In this document: positions 36,910 through 45,565 of the stretch, one piece after another | Layout: each line of letters opens with the position of its first letter | Position numbering within the stretch: position 1 is the stretch's first letter | NCBI GenBank assembly: GCA_963766375.1 | Contig: CAVXZG010000001.1 | Span: 1 to 64,000 of the forward strand | Origin: AC-32 sp963766375 | GTDB lineage: Bacteria; Actinomycetota; Thermoleophilia; Gaiellales; Gaiellaceae | DNA length: 64,000 nucleotides | Direction: 5' to 3' | Made by a program: the position numbers and the translations under genes | The notes under the pieces: model-generated | The model's input: only the letters and a program-made list of their open reading frames with translations | The model's database searches: none | What the model was told of the DNA's origin: nothing

Positions 36910-37641
36910 TTAGGCTGCCCGGGCATGGACGCCGAGATCAGGCCAGAACCGTCCGGAGAGGAGCGCGAGGCGATTCTCCGCGCGGTCGAGGATCTGCTGA
37001 CGCGCGACCCGCGGCCGCCCGCTCACCGGAGCGCGTGGCGGGAGCAGGGAATCCGCGAAAACGCGGACGATGGCGAAATAGAGGAGCCCGTCTAGACCGA
37101 GGAGACCGGCCTGCCCGCGCAGGAGACTCGGGGCCACCCGTGCGTAGTCCAGGCCCGAGAGCCACGTCAGCACGAGAGCGACTAGCAGCGCCCACCAGGC
37201 GACCCAGTCGTCCCAGGCTCCGGCGGCCGCGAACCCGCCGATCGCCGCGGCGGTCGCCTGCGACCACGTCTTCAGCTTTCCGAGGTCGCGCGCCTGCATG
37301 ACCACGCCGCGTTCGAGAGCGGCAAGCCGGAGGCCCGAGACGAGGAACTCACGCGCCACGATCGCCGCGACCATCCAGCCCGGGAACACGCCCTGGTCGA
37401 TGAGCACGATCAGCACGGTCATGACCAGCAGCTTGTCGGCCACCGGATCGAGCAGGGACCCGAGTGACGACGAGTGCCCGCGCCAGCGAGCGACGCGCCC
37501 GTCGAACCAGTCGGTGCTCATCGCCGCGATGAAGACGCCGGTCGCCCACCAGTTGTGCCCGTCGAAGTCCCAGACGAAGAGGGTGATCACGACCGGCACT
37601 GCCGCGGCGCGGGCGAGCGTCAACTGATCGGCCAGGCTCAT
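36910..37641 (-). CDS. pgsA: CDP-diacylglycerol-glycerol-3-phosphate 3-phosphatidyltransferase
   Basis: Makes phosphatidylglycerol phosphate in the membrane. ATG 37641 starts MSLADQLTLARAAAVPVVI. The CDP-alcohol phosphotransferase motif is complete: STDWFDGRVAR, then GSLLDPVADKLL, supplying the four metal-binding Asp residues. Five or six transmembrane helices follow. The open frame gives 243 residues, but the last 60 or so are hydrophilic, Arg/Pro rich and antisense to a likely small gene. A frame change near 37110 would end the protein at TAG 37092-37094, near residue 183, the usual size. Confidence 0.9.
   Translation of the reverse strand: MSLADQLTLARAAAVPVVITLFVWDFDGHNWWATGVFIAAMSTDWFDGRVARWRGHSSSLGSLLDPVADKLLVMTVLIVLIDQGVFPGWMVAAIVAREFLVSGLRLAALERGVVMQARDLGKLKTWSQATAAAIGGFAAAGAWDDWVAWWALLVALVLTWLSGLDYARVAPSLLRGQAGLLGLDGLLYFAIVRVFADSLLPPRAPVSGRPRVARQQILDRAENRLALLSGRFWPDLGVHARAA
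36911..36916 (+). promoter_or_regulatory. Leaderless -10 box for the 56-aa ORF
   Basis: TAGGCT predicts a start at 36923, two bases before ATG 36925. It matches the geometry of other genes in the window. Confidence 0.45.
36925..37095 (+). CDS. Small acidic protein, possible acyl-CoA carboxylase epsilon-like subunit
   Basis: A 56-residue ORF with a leaderless -10 box. It reads PSGEEREAILRAVEDLLTR, then PPAHRSAWREQGIREN and an acidic tail. A short helix followed by a Ser-Ala-Trp-Arg motif is what the small epsilon subunits of actinobacterial acyl-CoA carboxylases look like, and the biotinylated alpha subunit begins 570 bp downstream. The match is by pattern only. It is antisense to the end of the pgsA frame; both may in fact stop at the same CTAG (37092-37095). 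Confidence 0.5.
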   Translation: MDAEIRPEPSGEEREAILRAVEDLLTRDPRPPAHRSAWREQGIRENADDGEIEEPV

Positions 37642-37648
37642 CCGCAGG

Positions 37649-37655
37649 GAGAATA
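37649..37655. promoter_or_regulatory. Overlapping divergent -10 boxes (pgsA / carboxylase alpha)
   Basis: TATTCT on the minus strand (37650-37655) predicts a 2-nt leader to ATG 37641. On the plus strand GAGAAT (37649-37654) predicts a 1-nt leader to GTG 37662, although its first base is off consensus. Confidence 0.45.
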
Positions 37656-37661
37656 CGGCCC

Positions 37662-39431
37662 GTGCCGCCCTTCTCGAAAGTTCTCGTGGCCAATCGCGGA
37701 GAGATCGCCGTTCGCGTCTTTCGCACCCTCCGCGAGCTTGGGATCGGAACGGTCGCCGTCTACTCGGAGGCCGACCGGGGCTCCCTCCATGTCTCCGTGG
37801 CCGACGAGGCGTACCTGATCGGCCCAGGCGCGCCCGCCGAGAGTTACCTCAACGAGGAGCGTCTGCTCGAGGTCGCGGCTCGCGCCGGAGCGGAGGCGGT
37901 CCATCCCGGCTATGGGTTCCTCGCCGAGAACGCCGGGTTCGCTCGAGCGGTCGAGGGAGCCGGCCTCGTCTGGATCGGCCCGCCCCCGGACGCGATCGAC
38001 GTGATGGGTTCGAAAACCGCCGCCCGCGCCCGCATGACGGCGGCCGGTGTTCCCGTTGTCCCGGGAACGACGGAGCCGGTCACCTCTCCCGATGACGTTC
38101 TGCGCCTCGGCGAGGAGCTCGGGTGGCCGATCGCGATCAAGGCAGCGGCCGGTGGCGGGGGCAAGGGCCTCAGGGTCGTGCACGACCCTGCAGAGGCCGA
38201 ACGGGCCTTCGAGTCCGCTCAGCGGGAGGGCGAGGCCTACTTCGCCGACCCGACCGTGTACGTGGAGCGCTACCTCGAAGACCCCCGCCACGTCGAGGTG
38301 CAGGTCCTCGCCGACGCTCACGGGAACGTGATCCATCTCGGCGAGCGCGACTGCACGATCCAGCGCCGTCACCAGAAGCTCGTGGAAGAGACGCCGTCAC
38401 CTGGGGTCGACGACGAGCTGCGAGAACGCATCGGAGGGATCGCCGTCCAGGCGGCCCGCGCCGTCGAGTACCGCAGCGCCGGCACGATCGAAGGCCTTCT
38501 CTCCCGCGAAGGCGAGTACTTCTTCCTCGAGATGAACACCCGCATCCAGGTCGAGCACACGGTCACCGAGATGGCCACGGGCCTGGACCTCGTTCGCGAA
38601 CAGGTTCTCATCGCGGCCGGAGAGCCGCTATGGCTACGCCAGGAGGACGTCCGGTTGACCGGGCACGCGATCGAGTGCCGCATCAACGCGGAGGACCCGT
38701 CCGACGGCTTTCTTCCCAGCCCCGGGAGGATCACGAGCTACCGGGAGCCGGGCGGCCCGGGGGTGCGGGTCGATTCCGGCGTGACCGCAGGCTCCGAGAT
38801 TCCCGCCCTCTACGACCCGCTCGTTGCGAAGCTGATCGTCCAAGGCGTGAACCGCGAGCATGCGCGGCGGCGGATGCTTCGGGCGCTCGACGAGTTCGAG
38901 ATCGGCGGCATCACGACTCTGCTCGGCTTCCACCGCGCGCTCCTCGAGCACCCGTGCTTCGTCGAAGGCGCGACGTGTCACGGCATTGTCGAGTCCGAAG
39001 AGCTGGCAGAGCGTGCAGAACAGTTGTCTCATAGGACAACAACAGTACCGGCGGCCTCGGACGGAGCAGCCACGAGGGCCCGGATCTCAACCGTCGAGCT
39101 CGAGGGTCGGCGTTACGAGGTTCAGACCTTCGTGCCCGAGCCCGCGCACGCCGAGCTCGCCAGACGACGCCGCGACCGTGCGGCCGCCGGCGGGCACGGC
39201 GGCGTCAAGGACGCGGTCGTGACCCCGATGCAAGGCACGGTGCTCGCCGTCGAGGTAGCCGAGGGTGACGAGGTCGAGGCCGGCCAGGTGATCTGCATCG
39301 TCGAGGCGATGAAGATGGAGAACGAGATCGCGGCACACCGTGCGGGAGTCGTCACCGAGCTCTCCATCGAGCCGGGCCAGGCAGTCAGCCGCGGCCAGGT
39401 CATCTGCGTGGTTGTCGAACCGGAAGCCTGA
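37662..39431 (+). CDS. Acyl-CoA carboxylase alpha subunit (biotin carboxylase + BCCP)
   Basis: 589 residues. The biotin carboxylase part has KVLVANRGEIAVRVFR, the ATP-grasp loop KAAAGGGGKGLRVV, HLGERDCTIQRRHQKLVEE and EMNTRIQVEHTVTE. The C-terminal biotinyl domain carries the biotinylated Lys in VEAMKMENEI. The linker of about 60 residues is shorter than in many PccA proteins. It pairs with the carboxyltransferase at 32094-33659 to make malonyl- or methylmalonyl-CoA. Confidence 0.95.
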   Translation: MPPFSKVLVANRGEIAVRVFRTLRELGIGTVAVYSEADRGSLHVSVADEAYLIGPGAPAESYLNEERLLEVAARAGAEAVHPGYGFLAENAGFARAVEGAGLVWIGPPPDAIDVMGSKTAARARMTAAGVPVVPGTTEPVTSPDDVLRLGEELGWPIAIKAAAGGGGKGLRVVHDPAEAERAFESAQREGEAYFADPTVYVERYLEDPRHVEVQVLADAHGNVIHLGERDCTIQRRHQKLVEETPSPGVDDELRERIGGIAVQAARAVEYRSAGTIEGLLSREGEYFFLEMNTRIQVEHTVTEMATGLDLVREQVLIAAGEPLWLRQEDVRLTGHAIECRINAEDPSDGFLPSPGRITSYREPGGPGVRVDSGVTAGSEIPALYDPLVAKLIVQGVNREHARRRMLRALDEFEIGGITTLLGFHRALLEHPCFVEGATCHGIVESEELAERAEQLSHRTTTVPAASDGAATRARISTVELEGRRYEVQTFVPEPAHAELARRRRDRAAAGGHGGVKDAVVTPMQGTVLAVEVAEGDEVEAGQVICIVEAMKMENEIAAHRAGVVTELSIEPGQAVSRGQVICVVVEPEA

Positions 39432-39458
39432 GGGCGGAGGCTCACAGTCGCCTTCGAC

Positions 39459-39464
39459 TAGCAT
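39459..39464 (+). promoter_or_regulatory. Near-leaderless -10 box for sucC
   Basis: TAGCAT predicts a start at 39471, three bases before GTG 39474. Confidence 0.5.
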
Positions 39465-39473
39465 CCGCCGCCG

Positions 39474-40616
39474 GTGGATCTCTACGAGTACCAGGGCAAG
39501 GAGCTCTTCGGCCGCTTCGGCATCCCCGTTTCCGAGGGGCGGCTGGCGACGACGCCTGCCGAGGCGCGTACCGCGGCGGAGCAGCTCGCCGGCCCGATCG
39601 TAGTCAAGGCCCAAGTGCTGACAGGCGGCCGAGGCAAGGCCGGTGGAATCAAGCTCGCGGACAGCCCGGAGGACGCCGAGCGCGAGGCCGAGCAGATCCT
39701 CGGCCTGGACATCAACGGCCACGTCGTGCGCAAGCTCTGGATCGAGCAGGCGTCGGAGATCGCCAAGGAGTACTACCTCTCGGTCACGTTCGACCGCGGG
39801 ACGAAAAAGGCGCTCTTCATGCTCACGACCGAGGGCGGCATCGAGATCGAGGAGGTCGCCGAGAACAACCCGGACGCTCTGGCACGCCTCCACGTCGACC
39901 CGCTCGAGGGCTTCCAGCCCTACCAGGGGCGCAGACTGATCTACGGCGCCGGGATCGCCGACCCGAGCGAGCAGAAGCAGATCCTGGACATCATCGGGAA
40001 GCTCTACACCTGCTTCGTCGAGACCGACGCGATGCTCTGCGAGATCAACCCGCTGATCGTCACGCCGGAAGGCGAGGTGAGGGCGCTCGACTCGAAGTTC
40101 ACCGTCGACGACAACGCGCTCTACAAACATCACGATATCGCTGAGATGCGCGACCTCGAGGCCTACCCGCCCGAGGAGCGCGCGGCCCGCGAGAAGGGCG
40201 TCACCTACGTCAAGCTCGACGGCGAGGTCGGGATCCTCGGCAACGGCGCCGGGCTCGTCATGTCCACGCTCGACGTGATCGCGCTCGTCGGCGGGCGGCC
40301 GGCCAACTTCTGCGACCTCGGCGGCGGCGGCGACGCCCAGGGCGTGGTCGACGCGCTCGAGATCATCAGCGCCGATCCGCAGGTGCGCTCGATCGTCTTC
40401 AACATCTTCGCCGGGATCACTCGCTGCGACGTCGTCGCGCAAGGGATCCTGCAGGCGCTCGAGGAGACGAAGATCGAGCACCCGATCGTCGTCCGCTTCG
40501 ACGGGACGAACGCAGCGGAGGGCCGCGCGATCCTCGCCGAGGCCGCCCCGCCGAACCTGCATGTCGAGGCAACGATGCTTGACGCGGCCAAGCGAGCCGT
40601 GGAGTTGGCCGCATGA
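39474..40616 (+). CDS. sucC: Succinate-CoA ligase, beta subunit
   Basis: TCA-cycle enzyme converting succinyl-CoA to succinate with nucleotide phosphorylation. 380 residues. It begins DLYEYQGKELFGRFGIPVSE, has the ATP-grasp loop KAQVLTGGRGKAGGIKLAD, then CEINPLIVTPEGEVRALDSK and NIFAGITRCDVVAQGI. All match SucC. The nucleotide preference cannot be read. The TGA overlaps the ATG of a methyltransferase gene that separates it from sucD. Confidence 0.96.
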   Translation: MDLYEYQGKELFGRFGIPVSEGRLATTPAEARTAAEQLAGPIVVKAQVLTGGRGKAGGIKLADSPEDAEREAEQILGLDINGHVVRKLWIEQASEIAKEYYLSVTFDRGTKKALFMLTTEGGIEIEEVAENNPDALARLHVDPLEGFQPYQGRRLIYGAGIADPSEQKQILDIIGKLYTCFVETDAMLCEINPLIVTPEGEVRALDSKFTVDDNALYKHHDIAEMRDLEAYPPEERAAREKGVTYVKLDGEVGILGNGAGLVMSTLDVIALVGGRPANFCDLGGGGDAQGVVDALEIISADPQVRSIVFNIFAGITRCDVVAQGILQALEETKIEHPIVVRFDGTNAAEGRAILAEAAPPNLHVEATMLDAAKRAVELAA

Positions 40617-41266
40617 GCACGTGGTCCGATCGCGCCCAGGCATACCGCGACAGCCCGACCCACCGCGAGGGACCCGACCTGGACCTGTTGGTCGAATGGT
40701 GCGAGCCCGAGGAGGGCATGAAGGCACTGGATGTCGCCACCGGCGGCGGTCACGTCGCACGGCGGCTGCGCGAGGAAGGCGCGACTGTCGTCACCCTCGA
40801 TCCCTCGCCGGGGATGCAGGCCGACGTGGTCGCGAGCGCGGAGCACATCCCGTTCGCCGACGGCAGCTTCGACGTCGTCGTCTCGCGGATCGCGCCGCAC
40901 CACTTCACCGACGTGCGCGCCGCGGTTGCCGAGATGGAGCGCGTCAGCAACCGGCTCGTAGTGATCGAGGACACGCTCTACTCGAGCGACCGGCACGAGC
41001 AGGCGGAGAAGCTGCGCGACCCGACTCATGTTCGTAACTACACCGAGGACGAGTGGCGCGAATTCCTGACCGAGGCGGGCCTCGAGGTCGAGCAGTCGGA
41101 GCGCTTCGAGAAGACCCACCCGCTCGAAGCCTGGCTTGCCCGCACCGGCTGCGAGGGCGAGGAGGCCGAGCGCGTCAAGGAGTTGCTCGCCGACCGGATG
41201 ACCGAGGACGGCAGCGCCTGGACCGACGTGAAGATCGTCATCCGAGCGAGGAAGTCGCAGAGCTAG
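40613..41266 (+). CDS. Class I SAM-dependent methyltransferase
   Basis: 217 residues. The SAM-binding motif I is LDVATGGGHVARRLREEGA, followed by VTLDPSPGMQADVV, IPFADGSFDVVVSRIAPHHF (UbiE-like motif) and NRLVVIEDTLYSSD. This is the Coq5/UbiE-like group acting on small molecules. Its ATG overlaps the sucC stop and its TAG shares a base with the sucD GTG, so it is embedded in the sucCD operon. The substrate is unknown. Confidence 0.88.
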   Translation: MSTWSDRAQAYRDSPTHREGPDLDLLVEWCEPEEGMKALDVATGGGHVARRLREEGATVVTLDPSPGMQADVVASAEHIPFADGSFDVVVSRIAPHHFTDVRAAVAEMERVSNRLVVIEDTLYSSDRHEQAEKLRDPTHVRNYTEDEWREFLTEAGLEVEQSERFEKTHPLEAWLARTGCEGEEAERVKELLADRMTEDGSAWTDVKIVIRARKSQS

Positions 41267-42144
41267 TGGCGATCATCGTCGACAACGACACGCGGCTCGT
41301 CGTCCAGGGCGCCACCGGGCGCGAAGGCTCCTTTCACACGCTGCGCAACCGCGACTACGGCACGAACGTCGTCGCCGGCGTCACTCCCGGTAAGGGGGGC
41401 GTCGACCTCCAGGGGGTCCCGATCTTCGACACCGTCGCCGAGGCCGTCGAGCAGGCCGGCGCAAACACGGCGATGGTCTTCGTCCCGGCCCGGTTCGCCA
41501 CGGATGCGATCTACGAGTCCGTGGACGCGGGGATCGAGACCGTCATCTGCATCGCGGAGGGCCTCGCGGCGCACGACATGCTGCGGATCTACAACTACAT
41601 CCGGCCCAAGGGGATCACGATGCTCGGCCCGAACTGTCCCGGCGCTCTCTCGCCCGGCAAGGCCAACGTCGGGATCATCCCGGCCGAGATCTTCCGCGAG
41701 GGGCCGATCGGCGTCGTCTCGCGCTCAGGCACGCTGACCTACCAGATCGGCCACGAGCTCACTCAGCGCGGGCTCGGCAACTCGACGATCGTCGGGATCG
41801 GCGGCGACCCGGTCGTGGGTTCGTCCTTCATCGACGTCCTCGCGCGCTTCGAGGCCGACGACGAGACCGAGGTGATCGTCATGGTCGGCGAGATCGGCGG
41901 CGACGAGGAGGAGAAGGCGGCCGCGTTCATCGAGGCCGAGGTGACGAAGCCGGTGGTCGCCTACATCGCGGGCTTCACCGCGCCGCCGGGGAAGACCATG
42001 GGCCACGCGGGCGCGATCATCTCCGGCTCGTCCGGCACGGCCCAGGCAAAAAAGGAAGCGCTCGAAGAGCGAGGCGTCCGGGTCGGGACGACGCCGACCG
42101 AGGTTGCGGAGCTCGCGGCGGAAGTGGCTGCCGCACGCGCTTGA
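41266..42144 (+). CDS. sucD: Succinate-CoA ligase, alpha subunit
   Basis: 292 residues. The start GTG 41266 shares its G with the methyltransferase stop. RLVVQGATGREGSFHT is the CoA-binding Rossmann motif, MLGPNCPGALSPGKANVGI follows, and the phosphorylated His is in KTMGHAGAIISGSSGTA. It works with SucC. A longer frame opens within the methyltransferase gene but lacks the family N-terminus. Confidence 0.96.
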   Translation: MAIIVDNDTRLVVQGATGREGSFHTLRNRDYGTNVVAGVTPGKGGVDLQGVPIFDTVAEAVEQAGANTAMVFVPARFATDAIYESVDAGIETVICIAEGLAAHDMLRIYNYIRPKGITMLGPNCPGALSPGKANVGIIPAEIFREGPIGVVSRSGTLTYQIGHELTQRGLGNSTIVGIGGDPVVGSSFIDVLARFEADDETEVIVMVGEIGGDEEEKAAAFIEAEVTKPVVAYIAGFTAPPGKTMGHAGAIISGSSGTAQAKKEALEERGVRVGTTPTEVAELAAEVAAARA

Positions 42145-42147
42145 AGG

Positions 42148-43784
42148 TCAGCTGATCCTGACGGAGGCGCAGGTGAGCGCGCTGTGGTTTCCGGCGCGGT
42201 CGCTGGCGCGCACGCAGAAGCGGTACGAGCCCCGAATGCGCGGAGCGCGCCAGGCAATCCAGTAGACGACCGCATTGTCGGTCGGCCGCAGCGGGCGGGT
42301 AAGCCGCCGTAGCACGCGACTGCGGCGGAAGATCGTGAGCTTCTCGGTCGTCTCGCCCTTGTCGTCGCGCACTCGGTAGCGGAGCCGGACGAACGTTCCG
42401 TGCCGGCCGCGGCTGGCGTAAACGCGAACCGCGGGCGCCGTGGTGTCCCGGGCCGGCGGCGGAGGGGGTGGCGGCGGTGGAGGCGGCGGCGGGGGTGGCG
42501 GTGGCGGAGGGGGCGGCGGGGGCAAGGGCGGCACGGCAGCCGTGAGCGCGCGCTGGACGTTGATCCGTCCGTAGCCGTAGTCCTGGTCCCACGTGCAGCC
42601 GGAGCAGGTGCCGACCGGGGCAGGCACGTACGGGCCCGGCCCGAGCTTGTCCGAGTTCTCGGCCAGCATCTGCCGCACCTGGCCGACCGTCGCCTCGGGA
42701 TGCTCGCTCCGGATCAGCCCGGCAAGAGCCGTGACCATGGGAGCCGCCATCGAGGTCCCGCTGAGGGTGCAGTAGCCGAGGGGGTCGGTGAGCTCGCAGT
42801 CGTACGGAGAGAAGGCCTCGGGGTAGGTCGAGAGGAGGTTGACGCCCGGCGCCGACACGAAGACATTCGGGCTGCCGTAGTTCGAGAAGGATGCGGGCAG
42901 ATCGGTCTTGTCCGTGGCTGCGACTCCGACCACGCCGGGACAGGAGGCTGGATAGAACCGCGAGGCCACCGCGTCGTTTCCGGCGGCGGCGATCACGACC
43001 GAGTGGTAGGAGCTCATCGCGAGCTCGACCGCGTTGCAGAGCGTGATCGGCACCCCTGCTGGGCTGTAGGCGCCGAGGCTGAGGTTGATCGCCTTCGCAC
43101 CGTGACTTGCAGCCCACGCGATGCCGTTCGCGACATCCGAGAGGGCCGCCCCGGAGCCGCTGTTGTCGAACACGCGCACGACAATCAGCGATGAGGCAAA
43201 GGACAGGCCGGCGACGCCGACGCTGTTGTCGGTCGCAGCTCCGGCGATCCCGGACACGTGGGTTCCGTGGCCGTCGCCGTCGGTGGGGATTCCGGCGGTG
43301 CAAGTGGACCCGAGACAGGTTGCGCTCGAGGTCGAGATACGCCCCTGGAGGTCGGGGTGTGTTCCGTCCACGCCTGTGTCGACGATCCCGACAGCGCCGA
43401 ACGGAGAAGGCGCGAAGGTCCCGGGAAAGAGCGACCAGCCAGCGGGGGCGGCGATCGTGCTCAGCGCCCATTGCGAGGCGTAGTAGGTGTCGTCAGGGTT
43501 GAGATCGAGCAGGTGCAGGCGCAGGTTCGGCTCCGCGTACGCCACGTCGTCGCGCGAGCGGTAATCCGCAAGCGCCTGAGCGGTCGTCTCTCCCGGGGCG
43601 AGCCGAACGACCGAGACGCGGCCGACGATGTCGCGAACGAAGTGGTCGCCTGCGGCCGCGACTTCGCAGGCGCACTAGCCGGTCGCGTGAACTTGACGAG
43701 GATCGTCGGGTCTGCCGAGGCGGTCGCAGGGGCCGCGCAGACGAGCGCGAGCAGAGAGACAAAGGCGGCGCGGCGCAGACCCAC
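42148..43784 (-). CDS. Secreted subtilisin-like serine protease (S8), one frame break
   Basis: From GTG 43784: a signal peptide (LRRAAFVSLLALVCAAPATA), then a short propeptide interrupted by a frame change near 43670, continuing in the main frame as FVRDIVGRVSVVRLAPGETT and DDVAYAEPNLR. The catalytic triad is intact: Asp in VGIVDTGVDGTHPDL, His in DGDGHGTHVSGIAGA and Ser in LSGTSMAAPMV. A 26-residue Pro-rich linker leads to a C-terminal domain of about 95 residues ending TCASVRIS, possibly an immunoglobulin-like fold. It is an extracellular protease; total length about 545. Confidence 0.88.
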
Positions 43785-43854
43785 ACATTCATCGTCGGCA
43801 CCAAAGTCAACTTCCTCCTCACCCTTTTGCGGGATAGGGTCGGGAGGCGGTCCC

Positions 43855-43860
43855 TAGACT
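43855..43860 (+). promoter_or_regulatory. Leaderless -10 box for the aminotransferase
   Basis: TAGACT predicts a start at 43867, one base before GTG 43868. Confidence 0.5.
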
Positions 43861-43867
43861 GACCGCC

Positions 43868-44948
43868 GTGGAGACGATCTCCTTCGCCCGCGGCATCCCG
43901 GCGCCCGAGTGCCTGCCCGTGGCGGAGCTCGCGGACTGCGCCAAGGCGGCGCTCGAACGGGACGGGCTCGTTGCGCTCTCGTATGGGAGCACGCTCGGTT
44001 ACGGCCCCTTGCGCGAGTGGATCGCGGAGCGACACGGCGTCGAACCAGAGCGCGTGCTCGTGACCAACGGCTCGCTGCAGGCTTTCCATTTCGTGCTCGA
44101 GTCTCTTGGGGGCCGTGTGATCGTCGAACGACCAACTTACGACCGCCCGAGAAAGATCCTCCTTGCGGCCGGCGCCGAGTTCGACGAGGTGCGGGTGGAC
44201 GACGACGGCCTCGACGTCGATGAGCTCGAGCGGGTGCTCAGCGAGCGGGCCGAAGCCGTCGTTCGTGTACACGATCCCGACCTTTCAGAACCCGACCGGC
44301 TCGACGCTGAGCGAGGAGCGACGCCGGCGGCTCGCGCAACTCGCAAGCGATCGCTCGGTGGCCATCCTGGAAGACGATCCCTACGGCCTCGTCCGCTTCG
44401 ACGGCGAATCGCTGCCGAGCCTGTTCGAGCTCGAGGGGGGCAGGAACGTGATGTACAGCTCGTCGTTCTCGAAGACGATTGCCCCTGGGCTGCGGGTTGG
44501 GTACGCGATCGTGCCGGCCGCGCTTGGCCCCGAGCTCGAGGAGCTCGCCGCCTCGACGTACATCACGCCCGCGCTGCTGGCTCAGGCGACGGTCTTCGAG
44601 TTCCTTCGTCGTGGGCTCTTCGAGCCGAACCTGGAGCGCGTGCGCGGGCTGCTGCGAAGGCGCCGCGACGCGATGCTGGACGCCCTCGAGCGCGAGCTCG
44701 CCGGGCGCGCCCGCTGGAACCGGCCGGAGGGCGGCTACTTCCTCTGGCTCGAGCTGCCGGGCACCGTCGACGCGGCGGAGCTGCTCATCCGCGCGGCAGG
44801 GGCCGGGGTCACGTTCGTTCCCGGCGAGGACTTCGGCGGCCCTCCGGCTTCCGCGCGGCTCGCCTTCAGCTTCGTCTCGCCGGAGGAGATCGACGAAGGC
44901 GTGCGGCGCTTGGCGGCGCTAGTGACGGCGGCGCCGGCGGCGGTGTAG
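43868..44948 (+). CDS. PLP-dependent aminotransferase, LysN/MocR-like (frame break)
   Basis: About 359 residues after a frame change near 44250. Frame one has ISFARGIPAPECLPV, LSYGSTLGYGPLREWIAERH and VLVTNGSLQAFHFVLE. Frame two has VYTIPTFQNPTGSTLS (cofactor Asn), AILEDDPYGLVRF (Asp and Tyr), and the Schiff-base Lys in SSSFSKTIAPGLRVGY. RLAFSFVSPEEIDEGVRRL closes the fold. The group includes 2-aminoadipate transaminases and the catalytic half of MocR regulators; there is no N-terminal DNA-binding domain here. The 3' end overlaps the convergent LapA gene by 30 nt. Confidence 0.86.
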
Positions 44949-45230
44949 CTGCGAGAGGAGCACGCCGAGCAGCATCCCGAGCGCGATGCTGAGGAGGATC
45001 AACCAGATCAGCGAGACACGCGCGGTCGCGAGCACGAAGTGCAGGTTGATGTGCTTGTTGTTCTCGAGCACGAACGCGATCCCGTACGCGATCACGAGGC
45101 CGATGGTGATGATCGTCAGGTAGAGACGAGGCTGCCACTCACGCAGCGGCTCTTCGGACGCCTCCTGCTCCGGCTCGACCTGGGGCTCAGGCTCGGATTC
45201 CTCGGGAGGCCTGTGGTCCTCAGGCTCCAT
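44919..45230 (-). CDS. LapA-domain (DUF1049) membrane protein
   Basis: 103 residues. A highly acidic, Pro-rich N-terminus of about 30 residues precedes two transmembrane helices (LYLTIITIGLVIAYGIAFVL and SLIWLILLSIALGMLLGVLL) joined by the family motif ENNKHINLHFV. The tail is a run of Arg and His. LapA proteins help assemble lipopolysaccharide or envelope complexes in proteobacteria; in actinobacteria the role is unknown. Confidence 0.82.
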   Translation of the reverse strand: MEPEDHRPPEESEPEPQVEPEQEASEEPLREWQPRLYLTIITIGLVIAYGIAFVLENNKHINLHFVLATARVSLIWLILLSIALGMLLGVLLSQLHRRRRRRH

Positions 45231-45242
45231 GGCCGCCCTAGT

Positions 45243-45428
45243 CTAGGCGGCAGACTGGCCGGCCAACGGCGCGAGCGGCCGCGGCACCAAGCGCGGCTGT
45301 CGCGGCGGGACGAGCGAGCCACGGCTCTGGGCTCGGAAGGTCGGGCACGGAGCTTCCAGCACGAGCGCGCAGAGACCGGCACGGTGAAAATAGCAATCTT
45401 CGCACGTTGGTTTGATCAGTTTGCTCAT
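45243..45428 (-). CDS. Small Cys-rich protein, 61 aa
   Basis: ATG 45428 begins MSKLIKPTCEDCYFHRAGLC, then a fourth Cys follows in APCPTFR. The C-X2-C-X7-C-X9-C arrangement suggests a small metal-binding fold. The Arg/Pro-rich tail is likely disordered. The frame is open further upstream to 45542, but the conserved-looking part begins here. Function unknown. Confidence 0.6.
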   Translation of the reverse strand: MSKLIKPTCEDCYFHRAGLCALVLEAPCPTFRAQSRGSLVPPRQPRLVPRPLAPLAGQSAA

Positions 45429-45565
45429 ACCCCAGTTTGCTCCTCTAAGTCGCCTGCCCGAACAAGGCGTGATGATAGGTGCCACGGCCGCTGAATCAAG
45501 ACTTGTCTGTGGAGAAAACATTGCAATTTCCGGCGCTTTCAAAATTGCCGAAAACTACGTGTTCT

